Notes: generated from the sequence alone by a model not told the origin. Positions 6,677-13,416 are shown, counted from the stretch's first letter. The stretch is 14,037 bases of DNA from VFBF01 sp034440275 (GCA_034440275.1 JAWXBS010000113.1:1-14037); one strand, 5' to 3'. A program made the numbers and translations.

Positions 6677-8680
6677 TCAGAAGCGCGGGCCGAGCATGTT
6701 CCAGGCGTTGAGCATCACGGCGAGCGCCACGAATGCGGCGAGCGTGGTGACGATCCGCGTCCGCCTCCACACCGACCAATTGGCGCCCATCCAAGCGACG
6801 GCGACGGCTAGCACGCACAGCACCGTCAGCGCCGCCGCCACAGCGCCCGCCCATGCGCCGAACGCGAACTCGCCGGGCCAGTCCGCCATCACCACCCACT
6901 CGTCGACGGAGGCGCGCTGGAAGTAGATGCCGTAGCCGATGAGCGCCGCGAGCCAGGCCGCGCCGGTGAGTGGCAGGAACACGCCCACCAGACGCGCCCG
7001 CGCGCTCGGCTGCGTCGGCGCGAGAAGGCGGGAGACACCCGAGATCACTGCCGCGAGCGCCGCGAGGAGGCCCAGAAGCGCGATGGCGAAGAAGCCGTCG
7101 GCGCCGGCGAACAAGCTGATGCGCGTCGCGCGGTTGACGCCGCCGGCGCTGATATACCGGACGATCTTGCCGTCGCGTTCGACGAAGGCGGCGGTTTCTC
7201 CGGAATCAAGGTTGCGGAAGCGGTGCACGATGACGCCGCCGCCGCGATCCGCCGCATCGAGCGGCGCCAGTCGCGATGCGCCGCCGCCGCCGGAGAGAAT
7301 GAGTTGTCCGTTCGCTGCGACCTGCACGTTGATCGCGCAGTTGACGAGGCAGAAGGCGCGCTCGGCGTTGGAATAGGACCGCCGGTCGACCATGTAGGCG
7401 CCCGCGAAGCGTCGAAGCGCGGCGCGTTGTTCAGGATCGGGCGCCGGCGCGGGCGTAACCGCAGGATTGGCGCCGCCAACGCGGTCGGCGATGGCTCCGG
7501 GCAGGAAATCGCGGAGCGCGCCGCCGCTCGTGGTGTTGGTGGTGACGAACACGCCGAGTTTCAGCTCGGGATAAATCGCGAGTTCGGAGTGGAAGCGCAG
7601 CGTGTCGCCGCCGTGGCCCCACGCCCGCCAGCCGCCTGGCGAATGGCTCTGCAGCATGCCCCACGCAACGCCGTTGACGCCCGGCGCGTTGGCGAGCAGC
7701 GGCTTTTCTCGCGCGAAAAGCGCCACGGATTCAGGCTTCAGCACGCCGTTGCCGCCAGCCATCAGCGCCTGCAGATAGCGGCCCATGTCGGCGGCAGTGG
7801 TGGAGACCGATCCGGCGGGCGCGAACTGCACGACGAATTCGAACGGCTGTTTCGCGAACGCGCCGCCGGACCAGCGGAAACCCTCGGAGAGATCGGCGGC
7901 GAGCGCGGGCGACATCGGCGAGGGCAGGCCGCGTCCCTGCACCAGCGCCATGGGATAGGGCTCGCGGAACGTGGTGCTCTGCAGGCCCAGTGGCGTGAGG
8001 ATGGTCGTCTCGACATGATCCTCGAACGTCTGCCCGGTGACATGCTGGACGATCGCACCCGCGAGCGCGGTGGCATAGTTGGAATAGACGCTTGCTGAAC
8101 CCGGCGGGCGCACGCGACGCGGACGATGATGCTCGAGCGCATTGACCAGCGGCGCGGCGAGCGCGGGGTCGGGGATGAAGAGGTGGCCGGCGACGAGATC
8201 CTCGAACCCGGCTGAATGCGTCATCAGGTGCCGCACGAGCACCGGCGATGTCTGGCCGTCATCGGGAATGCGCAGCTGCGCCGGCAGGTAGTCGTTGGCG
8301 GGCTTGTTCAGATCGACCTTGCCCTGCTCGACGAGCTGCATCATCGCGATCCACGTGAACGTCTTCGAGATCGATGCGATGCGGAAGAGCGTGCGTTCCG
8401 GATCAATACGGCGACCGGCTTCGTCGGCGACGCCGTAACCCTTGAGCAGGACCACGCGCCCGTCGCGGACGACGACGACGCTTACGCCCGCGATGCGTTC
8501 GGTGTGCATGGTGGTCTGCACCACGCCGTCGATGAAGGGCTCGAGCGACGCGTCTTCAACAATCGGCGGCGCGGAAGCGGCGACCGCTGCGGGCGCGGTC
8601 GTGGCGGGCGTCTGTGCGACGGCGGACGCTGTGCACAGCGCCAACGTCATGCCGATGAGGCCGAGCGCCCATCGCTTCAT
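6677..8680 (-). CDS. Serine hydrolase (class C beta-lactamase fold) with C-terminal membrane domain
   Basis: A 667-residue protein. Residues 1-22 form a signal peptide (cleavage after AVA). The beta-lactamase/DD-peptidase-like domain spans about 45-400, with SISK at 103-106 as the SxxK nucleophile motif, YSN at 199-201 as the YxN motif, and HGG at about 357-359 as the KTG-equivalent triad. The SxxK, YSN and HGG set fits the esterase / D-amino peptidase / LACTB-like branch better than true AmpC. A beta-rich linker follows (about 420-520). Four membrane helices then occupy about 530-552, 565-587, 604-632 and 642-664, so the enzyme should be tethered to the inner membrane facing the periplasm. 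The substrate (peptidoglycan peptide, ester or lactone) is unknown. It is transcribed divergently from the SDR gene and precedes fumC on the same strand. Confidence 0.88.
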   Translation of the reverse strand: MKRWALGLIGMTLALCTASAVAQTPATTAPAAVAASAPPIVEDASLEPFIDGVVQTTMHTERIAGVSVVVVRDGRVVLLKGYGVADEAGRRIDPERTLFRIASISKTFTWIAMMQLVEQGKVDLNKPANDYLPAQLRIPDDGQTSPVLVRHLMTHSAGFEDLVAGHLFIPDPALAAPLVNALEHHRPRRVRPPGSASVYSNYATALAGAIVQHVTGQTFEDHVETTILTPLGLQSTTFREPYPMALVQGRGLPSPMSPALAADLSEGFRWSGGAFAKQPFEFVVQFAPAGSVSTTAADMGRYLQALMAGGNGVLKPESVALFAREKPLLANAPGVNGVAWGMLQSHSPGGWRAWGHGGDTLRFHSELAIYPELKLGVFVTTNTTSGGALRDFLPGAIADRVGGANPAVTPAPAPDPEQRAALRRFAGAYMVDRRSYSNAERAFCLVNCAINVQVAANGQLILSGGGGASRLAPLDAADRGGGVIVHRFRNLDSGETAAFVERDGKIVRYISAGGVNRATRISLFAGADGFFAIALLGLLAALAAVISGVSRLLAPTQPSARARLVGVFLPLTGAAWLAALIGYGIYFQRASVDEWVVMADWPGEFAFGAWAGAVAAALTVLCVLAVAVAWMGANWSVWRRTRIVTTLAAFVALAVMLNAWNMLGPRF

Positions 8681-8874
8681 CCCGATCTCCCGCGCCCAAC
8701 CCCTAAGGCCGCCCGAGACTTAGCAAAGCCGGTCGCGACCGTCGATCCGGCTCGCCCTACGGCAGGCGTCCCCAACGACAGGGGCTTGCAACGGGGGCTT
8801 GCGCCGGCGCGTCCGACAGGGCTCTTTCGGGGCAAAGCCGGAACGGCGCCCAAAGGGATCAGAAGGGGAAACGC
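8681..8874. promoter_or_regulatory. Divergent intergenic region with a short direct repeat
   Basis: This 194-bp gap lies between the starts of the serine hydrolase and SDR genes. It contains GGGGCTTGC twice, at 8781-8789 and 8794-8802. No clear sigma-70-like promoter stands out. AGAAGGGG just before 8875 is the SDR ribosome-binding site. Control of either gene from here is inferred from layout. Confidence 0.35.
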
Positions 8875-9840
8875 ATGAAGGATTTTGCGGGCAAGATCGC
8901 GGTCGTCACCGGCGGTGGCACGGGTATGGGTCGCGAACTGGTGCGCCAGCTGGCGGCCGAGGGCTGCAATGTCGCCATGTGCGACGTGTCGGCGAAGAAT
9001 ATGGCCGAGACCCAGCGTCTCTGCGAGGCCGACGGTCCGCCGCAGGGCACGAAAGTGACGGCGCACCTCGCGGACGTGTCGATCGAAGGTCAGCTCAAGG
9101 CCTTCCGCGACGAGGTTGCGAGGGACATGGATACCGACAAGATCCATCTGCTGTTCAACAATGCCGGCGTTGGCGGCGGCGGGTCGCTCTTCACCGACAG
9201 TCGCGAGAACTGGGAGCGGACGTTCAACATCTGCTGGGGCGGGGTCTATCTCGGCGTGCGCACCTTCCTGCCCATGCTGGTCAAGGCCAGCGAGGCGCAC
9301 ATCATCAACACCTCGAGCGTCAACGGCTTTTACGCATCCATCGGCCCGAACACGCCGCACACGGCCTACAGCGCCGCGAAGTTTGCCGTGAAGGGCTTCA
9401 CCGAAGCCTTGATGACGGACCTCAAGGTCAATGCGCCGCACGTAAAATGCTCGGTGGTGATGCCGGGACACATCGGCACGGAGATCGTCGCCAATTCGCG
9501 CAAGGTCATCTCCGGCACCGAGAGCGACGACTACAGCGCCGAGGACATCAAGGGCATGCGCCTGCGCGTGAAGGCGATGGGCCAGGACGACTCTCAGCTC
9601 ACGGACGCGCAGATCGCGGGTTTCGGAAAGATGATGGCCGACGGCTTCCGCGACAACGCGCCGATGACGGCGGCGGCGGCCTCGAAGGTGATCCTCGACG
9701 GCGTCAAGGCCGGGACGTGGCGCATTCTCGTCGGCGAGGACGCGCAGCGCCTCGACGAATTCGTCCGCAAGGATCCCGCCGCCGCTTACGATACGGATTT
9801 CTTTACGCTGTTTCCGAGCACCGTGGGCGCGACGTCCTAG
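8875..9840 (+). CDS. SDR family NAD(P)-dependent oxidoreductase
   Basis: A 321-residue classical short-chain dehydrogenase/reductase with an extended C-terminus; most members have about 250 residues. The Rossmann start VVTGGGTGMGRELVRQLA holds the TGxxxGxG cofactor motif (12-19). D37 (CDVS) at the end of strand beta-2 favours NAD over NADP. NNAG is at 95-98. The catalytic set is S147/S148 in INTSSVNG, Y165 and K169 in YSAAK, and the N of NNAG or the following helix. PGHIGTEIV after the active site is the usual PG motif. The last 80 residues include WRILVGEDAQRLDEFVRKDP, a tail seen in a subgroup of proteobacterial SDRs. A strong AGAAGGGG ribosome-binding site supports the ATG. The substrate is unknown. 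The RusA-like gene follows after 3 bp. Confidence 0.93.
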   Translation: MKDFAGKIAVVTGGGTGMGRELVRQLAAEGCNVAMCDVSAKNMAETQRLCEADGPPQGTKVTAHLADVSIEGQLKAFRDEVARDMDTDKIHLLFNNAGVGGGGSLFTDSRENWERTFNICWGGVYLGVRTFLPMLVKASEAHIINTSSVNGFYASIGPNTPHTAYSAAKFAVKGFTEALMTDLKVNAPHVKCSVVMPGHIGTEIVANSRKVISGTESDDYSAEDIKGMRLRVKAMGQDDSQLTDAQIAGFGKMMADGFRDNAPMTAAAASKVILDGVKAGTWRILVGEDAQRLDEFVRKDPAAAYDTDFFTLFPSTVGATS

Positions 9841-9843
9841 GCC

Positions 9844-10218
9844 ATGGCGGAGCCGGCGTGGGAAGGTCGCGGCAAGGTCCGTGCGCGTTGGGCGGAGTCC
9901 GGCGCGCTCGAGATCTCGGTCGACGGCCTCACCACGCAGGCGCGCTACTACAAGCCGCTGGTGTACGAGTTCTTCCGCAAGGAATTTCGCGTGCGCCCGC
10001 GCTGGGGCGACTTCGAGGTCGACATCCGCATGGAGCATCTCGGCGAAGCGCCGGCGCTCGATCTCGACAATCTCGCCAAGGCGCTGCTCGACGCGATCAA
10101 GGGTTTCGTGTTCTTCGACGACGTGCAGATTGCGCGCCTGCTCGCGGAGCGTGCGCCGGGCGAGCGCGACCGCATCCATCTCGTGGTGCGTGCGCGGGAC
10201 GGGCCTACTTCTTCTTGA
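9844..10218 (+). CDS. RusA-family Holliday junction resolvase
   Basis: A 124-residue protein, close to the 120 of E. coli RusA. The signature is LDLDNLAKALLDAIKG, followed by FDDVQIARL. Aligned by spacing with E. coli RusA, D73, D75 and D93 match the three metal-binding catalytic aspartates (D70, D72, D91) and K79 matches K76, so the active site looks intact. RusA dimers cut Holliday junctions. The family is mostly spread by prophages, but no phage genes are visible here, so this appears to be a chromosomal, domesticated copy. The N-terminus differs from the phage type (no PPPSxN-like loop is seen). It follows the SDR stop by 3 bp, is probably co-transcribed, and overlaps the convergent thioesterase gene by 14 bp. 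Confidence 0.82.
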   Translation: MAEPAWEGRGKVRARWAESGALEISVDGLTTQARYYKPLVYEFFRKEFRVRPRWGDFEVDIRMEHLGEAPALDLDNLAKALLDAIKGFVFFDDVQIARLLAERAPGERDRIHLVVRARDGPTSS

Positions 10219-10678
10219 AGTTCGCGAACGGCGTCGGCATCGCGGTGCCAGTCGCCTTGGCCAGCAGCTTGCCCTCCGCGTCGCGGATTTCGCCCTCGGT
10301 GAAGGCGATGGTGCGGCCCCATTTCACCACACGGCCGACTGCGCGGAGCTTTGACCCGTTCGCGAGTGCGGGGCGCAGGAAACTTGTTTTCATCTCGAGC
10401 GTCGGCGCCACGTGCGTCATGCCGGAGGCGACCATGCACGCCACGCTCATCACGTCATCGAGCATGGCGCAGAGATAGCCGCCCTGAATCTGGCCCATCG
10501 GGTTGCGAAAGTCGTCGCGGGCGTCGAACTCCGCCTCGATCTGCATTTTTCCTTGATCGACCGCGATCATGCGGAAGCCGAGCGTCACCGAGCCCTTGGG
10601 CTGGTTGGCCGTGTTCTGGAAACGGGCGAGAAGCTCCGCGTCCGTACGCTTCGGCGTCGTGTCGCCGGCGTCGCTCAC
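10205..10678 (-). CDS. PaaI-like hotdog-fold thioesterase
   Basis: A 157-residue protein of the PaaI/YdiI-type hotdog family, which hydrolyses acyl-CoA thioesters. The fold core is seen as FRNPMGQIQGGYLCAMLDDV (57-76), where N59 and D74/D75 correspond to the usual catalytic polar residues and QGG replaces the HGG of many PaaI proteins. THVAPTLEMKTSFLRPA and the closing strands (GEIRDAEGKLLAKATGT) follow. The substrate is not predictable. The start overlaps the sspB stop by 4 bp (ATGA), so it is translated from the sspB transcript. The end overlaps the convergent RusA-like gene by 14 bp. Confidence 0.88.
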   Translation of the reverse strand: MSDAGDTTPKRTDAELLARFQNTANQPKGSVTLGFRMIAVDQGKMQIEAEFDARDDFRNPMGQIQGGYLCAMLDDVMSVACMVASGMTHVAPTLEMKTSFLRPALANGSKLRAVGRVVKWGRTIAFTEGEIRDAEGKLLAKATGTAMPTPFANFKKK

Positions 10679-11157
10679 TTCTTGCGGAAGGCGTCGAGAC
10701 TGACGACGGCGGCGGTGCCGGTTTCAGGCGGCGCCTCATCTGCGGCGGCTGCAGGCGTCTGGATGGCGGCCGCTTCTTCTTCGGTGATCCGTCCGCCGTT
10801 CAGTGAATCGAACTGCAGGCCGAAGCGCACCGAGGGGTCGTAGAAACGGGTCAGCGCCGCGAAGGGCGCCACGATCGGGTAGGGCTGTCCGCCGAACTTC
10901 AGGATGACGCGGAACCGGTCCGGAAACACTTCGAGGTCCCAGAACTGGTGTTCGAGGACGATCGTCATTTCATCGGGGTAACGCTGCTTCAGGTGATCCG
11001 GCAGCACGACGCCCGGCGCCTGCGACTTGAACGTGATGTAGAAGTGATGCCGACCCGGCAGGCCGCGCGCACCGATGGCGCGAGACAAGGCCGCGCGCAC
11101 GACGCCGCGCATCGCCTCCTGGGTCAGTGTGTCATATCCGATAAGATCTTCGGCCAC
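10675..11157 (-). CDS. sspB: ClpXP adaptor protein SspB, alpha type
   Basis: A 160-residue protein. The substrate-binding core (about 1-120) shows the alpha-type SspB sequence: YDTLTQEAMRGVVRAAL, LPGRHHFYITFKSQAPGV, MTIVLEHQFWDLEV and FRVILKFGGQPYPIVAPF, followed by FYDPSVRFGLQFDS. An Ala/Pro/Glu-rich flexible linker (about 125-148) leads to the tail VVSLDAFRKK, which fits the ClpX-binding (XB) motif. SspB binds the tmRNA-encoded tag on rescued proteins and tethers them to ClpXP for degradation; the matching ssrA gene lies 2 kb away. The start codon is GTG, set by an excellent AAGGAGGGG just upstream. It is first in an operon with a thioesterase gene (4 bp overlap), whose link to proteolysis is unclear. 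Confidence 0.93.
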   Translation of the reverse strand: MAEDLIGYDTLTQEAMRGVVRAALSRAIGARGLPGRHHFYITFKSQAPGVVLPDHLKQRYPDEMTIVLEHQFWDLEVFPDRFRVILKFGGQPYPIVAPFAALTRFYDPSVRFGLQFDSLNGGRITEEEAAAIQTPAAAADEAPPETGTAAVVSLDAFRKK

Positions 11158-11161
11158 GCCG

Positions 11162-11170
11162 CCCCTCCTT
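11162..11170 (-). promoter_or_regulatory. Strong ribosome-binding site of sspB
   Basis: AAGGAGGGG on the minus strand ends 4 nt before the GTG at 11155-11157 and fixes this non-ATG start. Confidence 0.75.
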
Positions 11171-11362
11171 GGCCTTGCGCCAAAGTCGTCCTTGAGGCCG
11201 CACCCTTACCGCGCGCTGCTGTGCAGTCAACCGCTCTTCCACCTCACGCGAATACGCCGCGATTTCGCCAGCGTCGCGCGAAATGCATATGCGCGCAGGC
11301 GACGGATATCCCTTTGTGCGACGTGCGCGTTATGATGTGCAAACAACGAGGCGCCGACCATC
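11171..11362. promoter_or_regulatory. Divergent intergenic region, sspB / P450
   Basis: About 190 bp between the sspB ribosome-binding site and the P450 start. It is less GC-rich around 11280-11345. A TATGAT at 11331-11336 could be a -10 element for the P450 gene, but no -35 lies at the right distance. An 8-bp palindrome GCATATGC is at 11285-11292. Both promoters are expected here by layout. Confidence 0.3.
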
Positions 11363-12727
11363 ATGACTGCCGCCCACGACTTCATTCCCCCTACCGTTGC
11401 AACGCCGCCGCGCCAGCTTCCCTATTGGCGTGCGATCCGCACCTTCCTCGACAATCCCATCGAGGCTTGGCCCCGCCAGATCTATGAAGAGAAGACGTGG
11501 AGCCCGCGCGATCCGGTGTGGCGCATCCTGTACGTCTGCGATCCCGACGCGATCCGCCAGGTCATGCTCGACGACCAGCCGAAGTTCGACAAGGGCGCAA
11601 TCTTCCGGCGCATGCTCGCTCCCGCGCTTGGCGAAGCCATGCTGACCGCCGAGGGCGCGCACTGGAAGTGGCAGCGACAGGCCGCTGCGCCCGCGTTCCG
11701 GCATGACCGCATCGCTGCGATGGTCCCGCTGATGTCACGTGCGGCGGAGGCGGCGCTGACGCGGTGGCGCGCGCACGACGGCGAACGCATCGATGTCGCG
11801 GAGGACATGGTTCACACGACGTTCGACGTCATTCTCGACACCATGCTGTCGGGCGGGGAAGGGTTCGACATCGCCGAGGCGAGCCGCGAGATCAGCATCT
11901 ATCTGCACACCATCGGCAAGCCGAACCTCAGCGATCTGGCGGGCGCGCCGGCGTGGCTGCGCACGATGTTCCAGCCGCGCGGCGTGCGCGCCACGCGTTA
12001 TCTGCAGCGCATCGTCTCGGAAGTAATCCAGCGGCGGCGCGTTTCGGGTCAGGCGCGGGGCGATCTGCTCGACATGCTGCTTTCGGCAGTGGATCCCGAA
12101 ACGGGTCGCGCCATGGGCGACACCGACGTGCGCGACAATCTCATCACCTTCATCGGCGCCGGCCACGAGACGACCGCGCTGGCGCTGACGTGGGCGCTTT
12201 ACCTGATCGGGCGCCATCCGCCGACCGAGAAGCGCATCGTGGAGGAGGTGGCGCGGGTGGCGGGCGATGCGTCCATCGACGCCGACCACGTGAACAAGCT
12301 CACCTTCACGCGGCAGGTGGTTCTGGAAGCCATGCGCCTTTATCCGCCGGTGGCGCTGCTGCCGCGGGTGTGCCGCGAGGCGACGACGCTGGGGGACCGG
12401 CGCGTGGAGCGCGGCACGCTCATCCTCATCCCGATCTACGCCCTGCACCGTCACCGACTGCTGTGGGACAACCCCGACGCCTTCGATCCCGACCGCTTCG
12501 CGCCGGAGAAGGGGCTGGAGAAGCGGCGCTTCGCCTACATGCCGTTCGGCGCGGGCCCCCGCATCTGCATCGGCATGCAGTTCGCGCTGATGGAGGCGAC
12601 GGCGATCCTCGCGACGCTGGTGCGCGGCGCACATGTGACGCCGGACCCCGATCACCGCATCCGCCCGCTCGTGCGGATCACCATGCGGCCGGAAGGCGGC
12701 ATGCCGATGACGGTGAAAATGCGCTGA
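11363..12727 (+). CDS. Cytochrome P450
   Basis: A complete 454-residue P450 without a membrane anchor. The I-helix motif is GAGHETT (265-271), with the acid-alcohol pair E269-T270 or T271 for oxygen activation. The K-helix ExxR is EAMR (322-325) followed by LYPP. The haem loop is FGAGPRICIG (395-404), with C402 as the axial cysteine ligand. WKWQRQAAAPAF (about 101-112) is the C-helix region whose Trp/Arg contact haem propionates. It should be a soluble class I monooxygenase needing separate ferredoxin and reductase; no redox-partner gene is in the window. The substrate is unknown; the PFGAGPRICIGMQFALME type is shared with terpene and fatty-acid hydroxylases. Its stop overlaps the next start by 1 bp (TGATG). 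Confidence 0.95.
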   Translation: MTAAHDFIPPTVATPPRQLPYWRAIRTFLDNPIEAWPRQIYEEKTWSPRDPVWRILYVCDPDAIRQVMLDDQPKFDKGAIFRRMLAPALGEAMLTAEGAHWKWQRQAAAPAFRHDRIAAMVPLMSRAAEAALTRWRAHDGERIDVAEDMVHTTFDVILDTMLSGGEGFDIAEASREISIYLHTIGKPNLSDLAGAPAWLRTMFQPRGVRATRYLQRIVSEVIQRRRVSGQARGDLLDMLLSAVDPETGRAMGDTDVRDNLITFIGAGHETTALALTWALYLIGRHPPTEKRIVEEVARVAGDASIDADHVNKLTFTRQVVLEAMRLYPPVALLPRVCREATTLGDRRVERGTLILIPIYALHRHRLLWDNPDAFDPDRFAPEKGLEKRRFAYMPFGAGPRICIGMQFALMEATAILATLVRGAHVTPDPDHRIRPLVRITMRPEGGMPMTVKMR

Positions 12728-13080
12728 TGGCGAAGAAGCTCACCATCGAGGACGTCGCCGAAATCGCGCTGACGTTTCCCGGCGTGGAGGAAGGGAAGTC
12801 CTACGGCACGCGCGCCTGGCGCGTCGGCAAGAAGTTCATGATGCGGGCGAAGGAGCGGATGGACGACGTGCTCGTCGTCGGCGTCGACAATCTCGATGAG
12901 AAGGAGCTGCTGCTCGAGCAAGCGCCCGATCTCTACTTCACCACCGATCACTACAACGGATACCCGGCGCTCCTCCTGCGCGTGAACAAGATGAGCAAGC
13001 GCGAACTCAAGGTATTCATCGAACTCATCTGGCGGCGCGCCGCGCCTGCAAAGACGATTGCCGCGTTCTACGGGAAGTAG
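12727..13080 (+). CDS. MmcQ/YjbR family protein
   Basis: A 117-residue protein beginning MAKKLTIEDVAEIALTFPGV, with the characteristic pattern of EEGKSYGTRAWRVGKKFMMR, DNLDEKELLLEQAPDLYFTT and HYNGYPALLLRVNKM. MmcQ/YjbR proteins have a CyaY-like fold and are often labelled DNA-binding, but their biological role is not settled. The ATG shares one base with the P450 stop (TGATG), so it is translationally coupled to the P450; a functional link is inference. The gene stops about 10 bp before the 3' end of the convergent ssrA. Confidence 0.88.
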   Translation: MAKKLTIEDVAEIALTFPGVEEGKSYGTRAWRVGKKFMMRAKERMDDVLVVGVDNLDEKELLLEQAPDLYFTTDHYNGYPALLLRVNKMSKRELKVFIELIWRRAAPAKTIAAFYGK

Positions 13081-13092
13081 CGGGAGCAAAGT

Positions 13093-13120
13093 GCCCGGCT
13101 TCTGTTGCCAGGCGCCGGGC
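13093..13120 (-). terminator. GC-rich hairpin at the ssrA 3' end, possible terminator
   Basis: GCCCGGC (13120-13114) pairs with GCCGGGC (13099-13093) across a 14-nt loop. It is probably a structural helix or pseudoknot of the coding piece. Lying between two convergent genes, it may also help stop transcription. There is no strong T run after it. Confidence 0.35.
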
Positions 13121-13176
13121 GGCCCCGCCTGACGATGCTACTCGTCAGGACTTAAAGTGGGTTTTCCTCGAACCGC

Positions 13177-13218
13177 TTACGCGGCCAGAGCATAACCCTC
13201 AGCAGTGTTGTCGTTGGC
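13177..13218 (-). other. tmRNA tag-peptide reading frame
   Basis: Reading GCC as the resume codon directly after TAGTT, the frame is ANDNTAEGYALAA followed by TAA. With the alanine carried by tmRNA itself, the tag is AANDNTAEGYALAA (14 residues). The C-terminal LAA is the ClpX recognition end and the N-terminal AANDN is the part bound by SspB. Confidence 0.88.
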
Positions 13219-13299
13219 AACTATTGCTGTTTGGCCTGTAACGGGACCACCCGAGCAAAGGCCTCGTCCTTCAACGTCCGTCGATCCTAGTTCGGCCCC

Positions 13300-13328
13300 A
13301 GACAACCCGCCAACGACGGTTGAAATGC
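13300..13328 (-). other. Internal spacer of permuted ssrA
   Basis: This 29-nt segment lies between the encoded CCA end of the acceptor piece (13329) and the first G of the coding piece (13299). It should be removed during processing, presumably with RNase P making the mature 5' end of the coding piece as it does for tRNA. Confidence 0.75.
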
Positions 13329-13416
13329 TGGTGGAGCCGCCGGGAATTGCACCCGGGTCCGATCCGCCTATCTACGCGCGTTTATCGCCATAGTCCGACC
13401 GAAGCCGGACAACGCG

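Larger units (their letters stand above)
13090..13410 (-). ncRNA. ssrA: Transfer-messenger RNA, circularly permuted two-piece type
   Basis: Read on the minus strand, the acceptor piece comes first. A UUCG-capped hairpin (13410-13393) is followed by a T-arm, CCGGG-TGCAATT-CCCGG (13356-13340), and the 3' acceptor strand CGGCTCC with ACCA (13339-13329). A 29-nt spacer (13328-13300) follows. The coding piece begins GGGGCCG (13299-13293), which pairs 7 bp with CGGCTCC and includes the G3-U wobble recognised by alanyl-tRNA synthetase. Next come the conserved GGATCGACGG and the tag reading frame (13218-13177). Two hairpins follow: CCTGACG/CGTCAGG, then GCCCGGC/GCCGGGC with GGCAACAGAAGCC. This order (3' part, spacer, 5' part) is the permuted form known in alphaproteobacteria, where processing removes the spacer and leaves two base-paired RNAs. 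tmRNA with SmpB rescues stalled ribosomes. The outer ends are approximate. Confidence 0.93.

Noticed and set aside
8677..10179. 500-codon minus-strand frame opposite the SDR and RusA-like genes
   Set aside because: Arg/His/Val-rich shadow of two well-supported genes; it has no recognisable domain.
9844..10218. Prophage remnant around the RusA-like gene
   Set aside because: No integrase, terminase, repressor or structural phage gene, and no attachment repeats, are seen on either side.
8799..10478. 559-codon plus-strand frame running through the SDR and RusA-like genes
   Set aside because: It is the wrong frame for both genes and its product is Arg/Gly-rich with no domains.
11764..12726. Long N-terminal extension of the MmcQ/YjbR frame into the P450 gene
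   Set aside because: The extension is an out-of-frame reading of the P450; the family start is the ATG at 12727.
13329..13356. Possible ordinary tRNA gene, suggested by a T-arm and encoded CCA
   Set aside because: There is no anticodon arm or adjacent 5' acceptor strand; the 5' strand lies after a spacer, together with a tag frame, as in permuted tmRNA.
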